From the NCBI GenBank assembly GCA_049697115.1, contig JBAVVD010000068.1, positions 1-42,687 of the forward strand: a stretch of DNA of 42,687 nucleotides. Direction: 5' to 3'. This DNA is from JBAVVD01 sp049697115 (lineage in GTDB: Bacteria > Acidobacteriota > Aminicenantia > Aminicenantales > UBA4085). Every line of letters begins with the position of its first letter. The stretch's first letter is position 1. A model generated the notes under the pieces. The model saw only the letters and a list, made by a program, of their open reading frames with translations. It did no database searches and had not been told where the DNA came from. Of this stretch, positions 32,697 through 40,425 are shown in pieces. A program made the translations under genes and the position numbers.

Positions 32697-33274
32697 TCTA
32701 TTCAGAAAAGGTAATGGAACATTTTCAGAACCCGCGCAATGTCGGCGTGATCAAAGACGCGGACGGCCTCGGCCAGGTCGGAAATCCCGTCTGCGGCGAC
32801 ATGATGTCCTTTTACATTAAGGTCAAAGATAACCGCCTTACGGATATTAAGTTTCAGACGTTCGGCTGCGGAGCCGCCATTGCCGTCTCCAGTATGGTCA
32901 GCGAGATGGCCATGGGAAAAACATTGGAAGAAGCCATGCAGATTACCAATGACAGTGTGGCCAAGGAGCTGGACGGGCTGCCCAAGAACAAGCTCCACTG
33001 CTCCAATCTGGGGGCCGACGCCCTTCATAAAGCCATCGAAGACTACAGAGCCAGGGTTTCCGGGCAGAAAGAAAAAACAGCCGAAGCGGCTGCCGGAAAG
33101 AAGAAGAAAATAGAGGAATGTTCTTGTCCCTACTGTGAAGGCCCGCTGGAAAGCCTGGAATCCGTATGCCGGTCCTGCCGGGTAGAGCTGGAGGAATGTC
33201 CGGAATGCGGCGAACTGACCAATAAGGCCGATAATAAATGCACCCACTGCGGGGCTGAAATAAAGAAAAAATGA
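32693..33274 (+). CDS. IscU-like Fe-S scaffold fused to zinc ribbons
   Basis: A 193-aa protein. Residues 1-125 are an IscU/NifU N-terminal scaffold with the three cluster cysteines C34 (GNPVCGDMM, with D36), C59 (FGCGAAI) and C103 (KLHCSNLG). After a Lys/Ala linker, residues 143-190 hold a double zinc ribbon: CPYC ... CRSC and CPEC ... CTHCG. The added ribbons are not part of canonical IscU and may recruit a partner. It overlaps the NifS-like gene and the nadA start by four bases each, so all three are made together. Confidence 0.92.
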   Translation: MIYSEKVMEHFQNPRNVGVIKDADGLGQVGNPVCGDMMSFYIKVKDNRLTDIKFQTFGCGAAIAVSSMVSEMAMGKTLEEAMQITNDSVAKELDGLPKNKLHCSNLGADALHKAIEDYRARVSGQKEKTAEAAAGKKKKIEECSCPYCEGPLESLESVCRSCRVELEECPECGELTNKADNKCTHCGAEIKKK

Positions 33275-34188
33275 CTACGGAACCGACAAAAGAAGCTCTC
33301 ACGAAAAGGATCAAGGAATTAAAGAAGGAAAGAAATGCCGTCATTCTGGCTCACAACTATCAGGTTGGAGAGGTTCAGGATGTGGCGGACTATGTCGGCG
33401 ATTCCCTGGAGCTGAGTCAAAAGGCGGCCGCAGTGACTGAGGACGTCATCGTCTTCTGCGGCGTTCATTTCATGGCCGAGACGGCTTCGATCCTTTCGCC
33501 TCAAAAGACGGTCCTTCTTCCCGAAATTCATGCCGGATGTCCGATGGCCGACATGATTACGGCCGTGGAGATGGCGGAGTGGAAGAGGAAGTATCCGGGG
33601 CGGAAGTCCGTCTGCTATATCAATACCTCAGCGGAAGTCAAGGCGGAATGCGATATCTGCTGCACGTCCTCGAATGCGGTTAAAGTGGTCAATTCCATTG
33701 AGGGTGAGGAAATTCTTTTTGCTCCGGATAAAAACCTGGCGGCCTATGTTCAGCGCCACACAGGAAAAAAGATTATCCCCTGGGACGGCTACTGCTACGT
33801 CCACAACAATATTATGGCCAAGGATATTCGGAATAAAAAAGCCCGGTATCTGGAGGCCGAAGTCTGGGTTCATCCGGAGTGCCGGCCCGAGGTCATCAAC
33901 CTCGCGGACAAGGTTTTGTCGACAGGAAAGATGGTCAAAGAAGCCAAACAGACGGGAAAAAAAGAAATCATTGTGGGCACTGAGGCCGGAATCATTTACC
34001 GGCTGAAGAAAGAGAATCCGGCAAAGAATTTCTACCCGGCCCATGACCTGGCCTTTTGCGCCAACATGAGGAAAATCAACTTAAAGAAAGTCCTGGCGGC
34101 TTTAGAGCAGATGATCTACCGGATTCAGGTTCCCGCGGAGGTCAGCCAGAGGGCCAGGAGAGCGATCAAAAAAATGGTCAAAATTTAA
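33271..34188 (+). CDS. nadA: Quinolinate synthase
   Basis: A 305-aa 4Fe-4S enzyme that condenses iminoaspartate with dihydroxyacetone phosphate to quinolinate, the NAD precursor. Cluster cysteines are in VFCGVHFMAETA (C63), HPECRPEV and FCANMRKINL. AHNYQVGEVQDVADYVGDSLELS is the N-terminal substrate site. NadB and NadC are not in the window. Its start overlaps the IscU-like stop. Placement behind an Fe-S scaffold fits its dependence on a cluster. Confidence 0.96.
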   Translation: MTTEPTKEALTKRIKELKKERNAVILAHNYQVGEVQDVADYVGDSLELSQKAAAVTEDVIVFCGVHFMAETASILSPQKTVLLPEIHAGCPMADMITAVEMAEWKRKYPGRKSVCYINTSAEVKAECDICCTSSNAVKVVNSIEGEEILFAPDKNLAAYVQRHTGKKIIPWDGYCYVHNNIMAKDIRNKKARYLEAEVWVHPECRPEVINLADKVLSTGKMVKEAKQTGKKEIIVGTEAGIIYRLKKENPAKNFYPAHDLAFCANMRKINLKKVLAALEQMIYRIQVPAEVSQRARRAIKKMVKI

Positions 34189-34199
34189 GGAGGCTTCAA

Positions 34200-34703
34200 A
34201 TGAAAAAAATGACAGAAGAAAACCTGAAGAGCGCCTTTTCCGGTGAAAGCCAGGCGCACATAAAATATCTCGCTTTTGCCGAGAAAGCGGAAAAGGAAAA
34301 TTGGCAAAACGTGGCCCGGCTTTTCCGGGCGAATTCTTATGCCGAGCAGATTCATGCCGTCAACCATCTCCGCGCCCTTTCCGGAATTGGAAATACGGCC
34401 GAGAATATCCGGGAGGCCATGGACGGAGAAAATTTCGAGGTGGAGGAGATGTATCCCGCTTATATCAAGGTAGCGGAAGCGCAGCAGGAAAAAGCGGCGG
34501 AGAATTCGACAAAATGGGCGCTGGCGGCCGAGAAAGTCCATGCCGGCCTTTATGCAAAGGCCCGGAAGGTCGTGGAACAGGGAAAGGATTTTGAGCTGGA
34601 ATCCATTCATGTCTGTCCGGTCTGCGGGTTTACAATGGAAGGAGAGGCTCCGGACAAATGCCCCATCTGCGGAACTCCCAGTTCCAAATTTAAAGAATTT
34701 TAA
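34200..34703 (+). CDS. Rubrerythrin
   Basis: A 167-aa protein with a four-helix di-iron domain (FSGESQAHIKYLAFAEKAE with ExxH-type ligands; SYAEQIHAVNHL; EMYPAYIKVAEAQQEKAAENS; ALAAEKVHAGLY) and a C-terminal rubredoxin-like iron site (CPVCGFTMEGEAPDKCPICG). It reduces hydrogen peroxide with electrons from rubredoxin, encoded at 21241. AGGAGG lies eight bases before the ATG. The longer frame upstream overlaps nadA and is not used. It belongs to the run of redox and iron genes. Confidence 0.95.
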   Translation: MKKMTEENLKSAFSGESQAHIKYLAFAEKAEKENWQNVARLFRANSYAEQIHAVNHLRALSGIGNTAENIREAMDGENFEVEEMYPAYIKVAEAQQEKAAENSTKWALAAEKVHAGLYAKARKVVEQGKDFELESIHVCPVCGFTMEGEAPDKCPICGTPSSKFKEF

Positions 34704-34758
34704 GGAAAAAATTAGCGGACGGTTCTCAAACCGCCCCTTCTTCAAAAGGAGAATGACG

Positions 34759-35268
34759 ATGGGTCTTAATCCGCGATTGAAACCAATGGAAATCCTGGCG
34801 ATAGCCATCCGGTCTGAAATTGACTCCGCCTCGAGCTACCAGAGACTCCAGGCGCGCATTAAAAACGCTGTGATGCTCCAAAAATTGAAGTTCCTGGTTC
34901 AGGAGGAAAAGAAGCATCGGAAAATTCTGGAACGATTGTTCTCCCAGAGGTTTCCTGAACAGAAGTTGAAGATTCCCGCCCGATCCTCTTTGCCGCCGCT
35001 TTTCATTTCACTCGAAAAGAGCGCCACGATTCCCGAGCTTTTTCAAAGTGCCCTTCAGGCTGAAAAAACGGCCGAGGAATTCTACAAAGAAGCCTGCCGG
35101 AGGATGAAGGACACACGAAGCCAGAAGATCCTTGAATATCTGAGTCGCGTGGAGAGAAGCCACTACTTCATGATTCAGTCCGAAATTGACCTTCTCACTA
35201 AATTTCCGGATTCCTATAATGTGGAGGATTTTCATTTTGGCCAGGAACTCTTTCATATTGGCCCCTGA
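34759..35268 (+). CDS. Ferritin-like/rubrerythrin-related di-iron protein
   Basis: A 169-aa all-helical protein with a ferritin-like pattern: AIRSEIDSASSYQRLQAR, LVQEEKKHRKILERLF (ExxxKH), ALQAEKTAEEFYKEACRRM and RVERSHYFMIQSEIDLL. These give two pairs of Glu/His-containing helices suited to a di-iron site. It lacks the rubredoxin domain. Small proteins of this kind are found next to rubrerythrins in anaerobes, and their electron donors are mostly untested. The second ATG (34759) is preferred because its GGAGA is at a normal distance. Confidence 0.82.
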   Translation: MGLNPRLKPMEILAIAIRSEIDSASSYQRLQARIKNAVMLQKLKFLVQEEKKHRKILERLFSQRFPEQKLKIPARSSLPPLFISLEKSATIPELFQSALQAEKTAEEFYKEACRRMKDTRSQKILEYLSRVERSHYFMIQSEIDLLTKFPDSYNVEDFHFGQELFHIGP

Positions 35269-35367
35269 TAAAAGGGGGAGAAAAAAGATTAAAAAGAAAA
35301 AGGCGAGCGGCGCGGGGATGGTTTCGGAGCCGCCCAGAGATCGTTTCCACTCGAAAGGGAGCTTTCG

Positions 35368-36006
35368 ATGAAAAGCGCTCAGGACAGAATCGGCGAAATC
35401 ATCAGGATTCTTGAAAGGGACTATCCGGTCAGCCGCACAGCCCTTGAGTTTGAGACGCCTCTTCAGATTCTGGTGTCCACGATTTTATCCGCCCAGTGCA
35501 CGGACGAGCGGGTCAATCAAATAACGCCGGCTCTGTTTAAAAAATACAGGACGGCTGCGGATTTTGCCCGGGCGGATCCGGCGGAGCTGGAACAGGAAAT
35601 CCGGTCCACCGGCTTTTTCCGGAATAAAGCCAGGAACATTATCGGCGCCGCCAAAAAAATCGTCAGTGATTTCGGAGGAGAAATACCGGATACGATGGAG
35701 GAGCTGTTGACACTTCCGGGAGTGGCCAGGAAAACAGCCAATATCGTCCTTTCTTCCGGATTCGGGAAAGCCGAGGGGATTGCCGTGGATACTCATGTCA
35801 AGCGTCTGGCCGGAAGGCTGGGCTTGAGCCGCGAGAGCCCCCCGGAAAAAATTGAACAGGACCTGATGGCCCTCGTTCCCAGAGCCCGCTGGCTGGACTT
35901 CAATTATATGGTGGTCAACCACGGCCGGAATATCTGCCAGGCCCGCAAGCCCCGCTGCCCGGAATGCGCGCTCAAGTCTCTCTGCCCCTCCTGCTGCTCG
36001 GGCTGA
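35368..36006 (+). CDS. nth: Endonuclease III
   Basis: A 212-aa DNA glycosylase/AP lyase that removes oxidised pyrimidines. The helix-hairpin-helix LPGVARKTAN carries the catalytic K122, and D141 is in AVDTHVKRLAGRLGL. The 4Fe-4S cluster uses C190, C197, C200 and C206 with the expected x6-x2-x5 spacing. It ends the Fe-S/redox run, consistent with oxidative damage repair. GGGAG lies upstream of the ATG. Confidence 0.96.
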   Translation: MKSAQDRIGEIIRILERDYPVSRTALEFETPLQILVSTILSAQCTDERVNQITPALFKKYRTAADFARADPAELEQEIRSTGFFRNKARNIIGAAKKIVSDFGGEIPDTMEELLTLPGVARKTANIVLSSGFGKAEGIAVDTHVKRLAGRLGLSRESPPEKIEQDLMALVPRARWLDFNYMVVNHGRNICQARKPRCPECALKSLCPSCCSG

Positions 36007-36103
36007 ATAGGCATTCATTTGCCAATTTTACATCTTTTAATCTTTAAATCATTATAAAAGCAGTCCACTTTTAATTTTTTAATGACAGGAATGAAAGTGA
36101 TGG

Positions 36104-36131
36104 TTGCAATATCTCTGAAAATTAGTAAATA
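36104..36131 (+). promoter_or_regulatory. Candidate promoter of the amrS-archease-rtcB operon
   Basis: TTGCAA (36104-36109) and TAAATA (36126-36131) are separated by 16 bases, 25 bases before the ATG at 36156. The surrounding 120 bases are AT-rich and contain no gene. Confidence 0.4.
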
Positions 36132-36155
36132 ATTAAATTGCAAACGGATGGATGA

Positions 36156-37166
36156 ATGATCAAAGAGGCCATGCTCTACAAAGCCCTGGAGGGCGGCAAG
36201 GTGTCCTGCTTTCTCTGCAGCCACCGCTGTGAGGTTGCGCCCTCGAAATTCGGCGTCTGCGGCGTTCGGGAAAATCAGGACGGAAAGCTCGTCACTCATG
36301 TCTTCGGCGAAGTGATCGCCGCTCACGTCGATCCCATCGAGAAAAAACCCTTCTACCATTTTTTGCCCGGAACGACCTCCTTTTCCATCGCCACTATGGG
36401 CTGCAATTTCCAATGCCCGTTCTGCCAGAACTGGGAAATTTCCCAGGCGTCTAAAAAAGAAAAGGCGGGCTCCAGGGGCTATAAGCTGATGCCGGAAGAT
36501 GTTGTCCGTGAGGCCAAAGCTCAAGGCTGCCGGAGTATTTCCTATACCTACACAGAGCCGACGATTTTCTTTGAGTTCGCTTATGAGACGGCCAGGCTGG
36601 CCAAACAGGACGGCCTGGGCAATAATTTTGTGACCAATGGCTTCATGACGGCCGAGGCTCTGGAAACGATTCAGCCCTATCTCGATGCCGCCAACGTGGA
36701 TCTGAAAGCCTTCCGCGAGGAGACCTACAAGAAAGTCTGCAAGGCGCGGCTTCAGCCCGTCCTGGACTCGATCCGGCGGATGAGGAAATTGGACATCTGG
36801 GTGGAAGTCACAACACTCGTCGTCCCCGGAATGAATGACAGCGAGGAGGAGCTTCGGGACATCGCGCGCTTCATCGCCGGAGTCGACCCGGACATCCCCT
36901 GGCACATCAGCCGATTCCACCCCGATTATCAATACACGGATGTCCGTCCGACGCCCATGGGGACGCTGCGCCAAGCCTGTGCTCTCGGTAAAGAAGCGGG
37001 CCTCCGGTACGTCTATATCGGGAATGTCCTCGGCGATTCCGAGGACACGCTCTGTCCAGGCTGCCGGAAGCCTCTCATCCGCAGGAACGGCTTCTGGGTG
37101 GAAGAGAACAAAGTGAAAAACTCCCGCTGTCCTTTCTGCGGCACGGCCATTGCCGGTATTTTTTAA
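36156..37166 (+). CDS. amrS: AmmeMemoRadiSam system radical SAM enzyme
   Basis: A 336-aa radical SAM protein. The N-terminus has cysteine pairs CFLCSHRCEV. The SAM cluster motif is in MGCNFQCPFCQNWEIS. Then come YTYTEPTIFFEFAYETARLA and a C-terminal CPGC ... CPFCG. This matches AmrS, of the AmmeMemoRadiSam group, whose substrate is not established. Its partners AMMECR1 and Memo are not in this window. It abuts archease and RtcB with no gap, so it may take part in RNA-related processing here (inference). Confidence 0.88.
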   Translation: MIKEAMLYKALEGGKVSCFLCSHRCEVAPSKFGVCGVRENQDGKLVTHVFGEVIAAHVDPIEKKPFYHFLPGTTSFSIATMGCNFQCPFCQNWEISQASKKEKAGSRGYKLMPEDVVREAKAQGCRSISYTYTEPTIFFEFAYETARLAKQDGLGNNFVTNGFMTAEALETIQPYLDAANVDLKAFREETYKKVCKARLQPVLDSIRRMRKLDIWVEVTTLVVPGMNDSEEELRDIARFIAGVDPDIPWHISRFHPDYQYTDVRPTPMGTLRQACALGKEAGLRYVYIGNVLGDSEDTLCPGCRKPLIRRNGFWVEENKVKNSRCPFCGTAIAGIF

Positions 37167-37589
37167 ATGGAAAAATACAGACACCTGCCGCATACGGCAG
37201 ATGGTAAATTTCAGGCTTTTGGAAGCACTCTGGAGGAGGCTTTTACGAATGCCGCCCTGGCCGTGGCTTCTTTAATGTGGGATTGGGAGCGCATTGAAAA
37301 AAAGACCGTCCGTCCTGTCCGGGCGGAAGGGAAAGACCTGGAGCAACTGCTCTATCGATTCCTGGAGGAGATTCTCTATTTACTGGACACGGAAAATTTC
37401 CTTCTGGCCGCCGTCGAGGGTCTGAAGATTGAAACCGGAGAAGGCGTCCATCGGCTGGAGGCGGTTTTTAGGGGAGACCGTTTTACAGGGCAGCATGAGG
37501 TCTTCGGAGATGTGAAGGCGGTGACTTACCATGAAATGGAAATCAAGAAAAACGACCATTTCACCATCCAGGTCGTGGTCGATATGTGA
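37167..37589 (+). CDS. Archease
   Basis: A 140-aa archease: HTADGKFQAFGSTLEEAFTNAALAV at the start, EQLLYRFLEEILYLLDTENFL in the middle and VKAVTYHEMEI near the end, with conserved acidic residues that bind calcium. Archease speeds the guanylylation of RtcB and lets it turn over many times. The gene starts directly after the radical SAM gene's stop and RtcB follows nine bases later, so partner and enzyme are made together. Confidence 0.95.
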   Translation: MEKYRHLPHTADGKFQAFGSTLEEAFTNAALAVASLMWDWERIEKKTVRPVRAEGKDLEQLLYRFLEEILYLLDTENFLLAAVEGLKIETGEGVHRLEAVFRGDRFTGQHEVFGDVKAVTYHEMEIKKNDHFTIQVVVDM

Positions 37590-37598
37590 GGTGAACGT

Positions 37599-39020
37599 AT
37601 GGAATTAAAAAGAATCAACGACAACACCTGGGAAATTCCCAGAGAGGGAGACATGCGCGTCCCGGCCACCATTTACGCATCCCGGAAGCTCCTGGAATCG
37701 GTCCGGGGAGATCTGACACTCCAGCAGGCCAAAAACGTCGCCTGTCTGAAGGGAATTCAGAGGACATCCTATGTCATGCCCGATGCCCATCAAGGTTACG
37801 GCTTTCCGATCGGCGGAGTGGCTGCTTTTGACCTGGACGATGGGATTATCTCTCCGGGAGGAGTCGGCTATGACATCAACTGCGGCGTCAGGCTCCTCAG
37901 GACGGATTACATAGAAAAGGACATCACAGCCAAGCGCAAAGAGCTTCTGGCGGAAATATTCAAGGAAGTCCCGGCCGGTGTGGGCAAGGGCGGCGTGACC
38001 AGGCTCAGCCGCGATGTCCTCAAGCAGATTTTGATTAAAGGGGCCGAATGGGCCGTGGACAACGGCTACGGAACAAAAGAAGACCTGCGGATGACCGAAG
38101 AGCAGGGAAGGATGAAGGATGCAGACTGGAGCTTCGTCTCCAGCCGCGCCATGGAAAGGGGCATTCCTCAGATTGGAACCTTAGGGTCGGGCAATCATTT
38201 TCTCGAGTTCCAGAAAGTGAACCAGATTTTTGATAAGGATGTCGCTTCGGTTTTTGGGATCCGCGAAGAGGGCCAGATTCTGGTCATGATTCACTGCGGG
38301 AGCCGCGGCCTGGGGCATCAGGTGGCGAGCGATTACATCCAGTCCATGGAAAACAAATTCGGGATCCAGGGGCTGCCGGACCGGGAATTGATCCATGCGC
38401 CCATCCGCTCTTCCATGGGTCAGCAGTACTATAAGTCCATGTGCACGGCGGTGAATTATGCATTTGCCAACCGGCAGATGATTGCGCACTGGGTGCGCGA
38501 AGTCTTCAAGCGAGTCCTGGGAAGCGCGCAGGGCATGAGGCAGGTCTATGACGTCTGCCATAACGTGGCGAAAATTGAAAAACACACAATCGACGGCAGA
38601 GAAAAAGAAGTCTGCATTCACCGCAAAGGGGCCACGAGAAGCTTCGGGCCGGGACGTCCAGAAGTCCCTGAGGTTTACCGCGCGGTCGGACAGCCGGTGA
38701 TCATCCCCGGAAGCATGGGCACGGCCTCGTATATCCTGGTCGGGACATCCGAGGCCGAAGAGCTGAGTTTCAGCTCCACGGCCCACGGCGCGGGAAGATT
38801 GATGTCCCGCCACGAGGCGCTGCGGCGCTTCCGGGGAGAGCAGATCCGTGATGAGCTGGCCCGAAAAGGAATCGAGCTTCAGTCGACAAGCTGGAAAGGC
38901 GTGGCCGAAGAGGCGTCAGGAGCCTATAAAGATGTGGACGAAGTCGTCCGTGTTTCCCATGATGTGGGCCTGGGGCGGCTGGTGGCCAGAGTCGTTCCCC
39001 TCGGCGTCATGAAAGGCTGA
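37599..39020 (+). CDS. rtcB: RNA-splicing ligase RtcB
   Basis: A 473-aa GTP-dependent RNA ligase that joins 2',3'-cyclic phosphate or 3'-phosphate ends to 5'-OH ends. Metal-site blocks are GYDINCGVRLLRTD, GSGNHFLEFQKVN and MIHCGSRGLGHQVA. The guanylated histidine is in SSTAHGAGRLMSRHEALRRF, and DVGLGRLVARV is at the end. It acts in RNA repair; in bacteria its client is usually broken tRNA or rRNA. GAGGTG precedes the ATG. This is the last host-type gene before the cassette region. Confidence 0.97.
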   Translation: MELKRINDNTWEIPREGDMRVPATIYASRKLLESVRGDLTLQQAKNVACLKGIQRTSYVMPDAHQGYGFPIGGVAAFDLDDGIISPGGVGYDINCGVRLLRTDYIEKDITAKRKELLAEIFKEVPAGVGKGGVTRLSRDVLKQILIKGAEWAVDNGYGTKEDLRMTEEQGRMKDADWSFVSSRAMERGIPQIGTLGSGNHFLEFQKVNQIFDKDVASVFGIREEGQILVMIHCGSRGLGHQVASDYIQSMENKFGIQGLPDRELIHAPIRSSMGQQYYKSMCTAVNYAFANRQMIAHWVREVFKRVLGSAQGMRQVYDVCHNVAKIEKHTIDGREKEVCIHRKGATRSFGPGRPEVPEVYRAVGQPVIIPGSMGTASYILVGTSEAEELSFSSTAHGAGRLMSRHEALRRFRGEQIRDELARKGIELQSTSWKGVAEEASGAYKDVDEVVRVSHDVGLGRLVARVVPLGVMKG

Positions 39021-39083
39021 AATTCCAGCTCAAGTCCGTCCCTTCCAGAGACTGGATGGTCATTATCTGTAAGTCCCATCACT

Positions 39084-39154
39084 ACGCTCATCACGCAGAG
39101 AAACTCCACTTTGACAATTCGGACAACATAGTAACTCCAATGTTGAGCGTTTTT
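39084..39154. repeat. Inverted-repeat element between rtcB and the cassette array
   Basis: ACGCTCA (39084-39090) and TGAGCGT (39144-39150) bound 53 bases that contain AACTCCA twice as a direct repeat. TTTTTATTTT follows the right arm. It could end rtcB transcription as a long hairpin or be a small remnant element. No gene is seen in 39021-39161. Confidence 0.3.
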
Positions 39155-39161
39155 ATTTTCG

Positions 39162-39219
39162 ATCTAACGACACGCATCACCGGCGGCTCTAAGCCGTCCG
39201 GTGGATGCGATTGTTATGC
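39162..39219 (-). repeat. Integron attC site (cassette 1)
   Basis: Read on the minus strand, this 58-bp site starts with GCATAAC (R'') and ends with GTTAGAT (R'), a perfect GTTRRRY core. Between them lies a long imperfect hairpin: CGCATC-C-ACCGG-A-CGGCT, loop TAG, then AGCCG-CCGGT-GATGCG. The two unpaired bases on one arm are typical attC extra-helical bases. It begins 14 bases after the SIR2-like gene's stop. Confidence 0.85.
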
Positions 39220-39233
39220 CGCATCTTTCTTTG

Positions 39234-40301
39234 CTATTTTTCAAGATCATTAATAAACTTAATGTATTCAAAACCATCCTTGAAACGATTATTTTTTATA
39301 ACGAAATCTTCCCCTTCTTTCTTATTTTCTTTTTCAGCCCACTCCCTGAAAAGATATTGAGATTCAATGAACGGTTCAAGGTAATGGATTATTGCATTCG
39401 ATCTAGCAAGAGCGCTCCATATATGATGATCTGTTTTACAAGAGCAATAAACTCCTACCATTGTAATGGATTCCGCATGATGGAATAGTTCTTTTGTACG
39501 TTCTTGTTGGAGGTCTATAAAGTAATTCTTTACACTCGGACGCTTATCTGATTGATACCTGCATATCATAGGGATCTGTTTCTTATCGCAGGCGATAGGT
39601 ATATTACTTTTCTTTAAAATCTGATTTACACCAGCAGTTTGCTCTGCTCTAGCTTCTGGTCCGAATGCTACATTCCCCTCACCTGTAAACCAATTTTGAC
39701 CAAGGAAGAATTGACATGCACCATGGGGGTAACACACCTCAAAAAGTTGATTATCGTTAAAAGGTGGTAGATTATCATCATAAAAGGTAACTCCTTTAAC
39801 TACTGTGAATACATAATTCCTCATTAGCGATTCCTCTAATAGACGATCATAATTGAGAGTCACAATTGCTCCTGACCATGATCTATCTTTTAGCTTTCTA
39901 GATATGAGCATTGCGAGTTTCCAATAGAGATTTGATCTCTGAGGTGAAAACTTGCTGAAGTATCTAAAGAGATCGAGATCACGTTGGAAAGATTCTTCTG
40001 ACCACTTAGCAGTCGTGTCTAGATAATTCATGGCCTCTTCAAATGTCTTTGATTCGAAAAGATCTTTCACCTCATTGGGAAGATGGCTCCATGTTTTTAA
40101 ATTGCTGTCTTTGCTAAGTGACATAAATAAATCTTTGCCTAGAGGAGGAAGTTGTCCAGCTTGATATAAATGCATTCCATCAGAACCGAAGCTAGCTCCC
40201 GCTCCAAAGAGAAAAATGCGTCTTGGGGTTTGGGGTATCTTTTTCTGTAAAATATAGGCTGGAAGCTTTTCAAGCTCCAAATTCTCCCAAACCTGCCCCA
40301 T
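39234..40301 (-). CDS. SIR2-like domain protein in a gene cassette
   Basis: A 355-aa protein with a SIR2-like (SIR2_2 type) NAD-binding fold: IFLFGAGASFGSDG with GAGAS at 33-37, PPLGKDLF just after, TLNYDRLLEE (148-156), YPHGACQ, and VGVYCSCKTDHHIWSAL near the C-terminus. Many bacterial relatives are anti-phage effectors that deplete NAD, but this protein has no partner domain and its activity is untested. It is not in the same base style as the host genes (AT-rich). AGGA lies seven bases before the ATG. attC sites lie on both sides, so this is one integron cassette. Confidence 0.82.
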   Translation of the reverse strand: MGQVWENLELEKLPAYILQKKIPQTPRRIFLFGAGASFGSDGMHLYQAGQLPPLGKDLFMSLSKDSNLKTWSHLPNEVKDLFESKTFEEAMNYLDTTAKWSEESFQRDLDLFRYFSKFSPQRSNLYWKLAMLISRKLKDRSWSGAIVTLNYDRLLEESLMRNYVFTVVKGVTFYDDNLPPFNDNQLFEVCYPHGACQFFLGQNWFTGEGNVAFGPEARAEQTAGVNQILKKSNIPIACDKKQIPMICRYQSDKRPSVKNYFIDLQQERTKELFHHAESITMVGVYCSCKTDHHIWSALARSNAIIHYLEPFIESQYLFREWAEKENKKEGEDFVIKNNRFKDGFEYIKFINDLEK

Positions 40302-40362
40302 CTCTTTGTCCTGTTCTTTGTAAAACGTTTAAATGATTACTGAGATTAGGATACTGTATGCG

Positions 40363-40420
40363 GTATAACGGCAGAAGTCAGCGGCGGCTATCAGCCGTCC
40401 GCTGGAGTGATTTGTTAGGC
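40363..40420 (-). repeat. Integron attC site (cassette 2)
   Basis: Minus-strand reading: GCCTAAC (perfect R'') to GTTATAC (near-perfect R'), 58 bp. The hairpin CAGCGG-A-CGGCT, loop GAT, AGCCG-CCGCTG is close to that of cassette 1. It starts five bases after the PIN gene's stop. Confidence 0.85.
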
Positions 40421-40425
40421 TTCCA

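Noticed and set aside
36015..37193. A 392-codon minus-strand frame opposite the radical SAM gene
   Set aside because: The plus strand carries the CxxxCxxC radical SAM motif and operon structure; the reverse frame is a compositional shadow.
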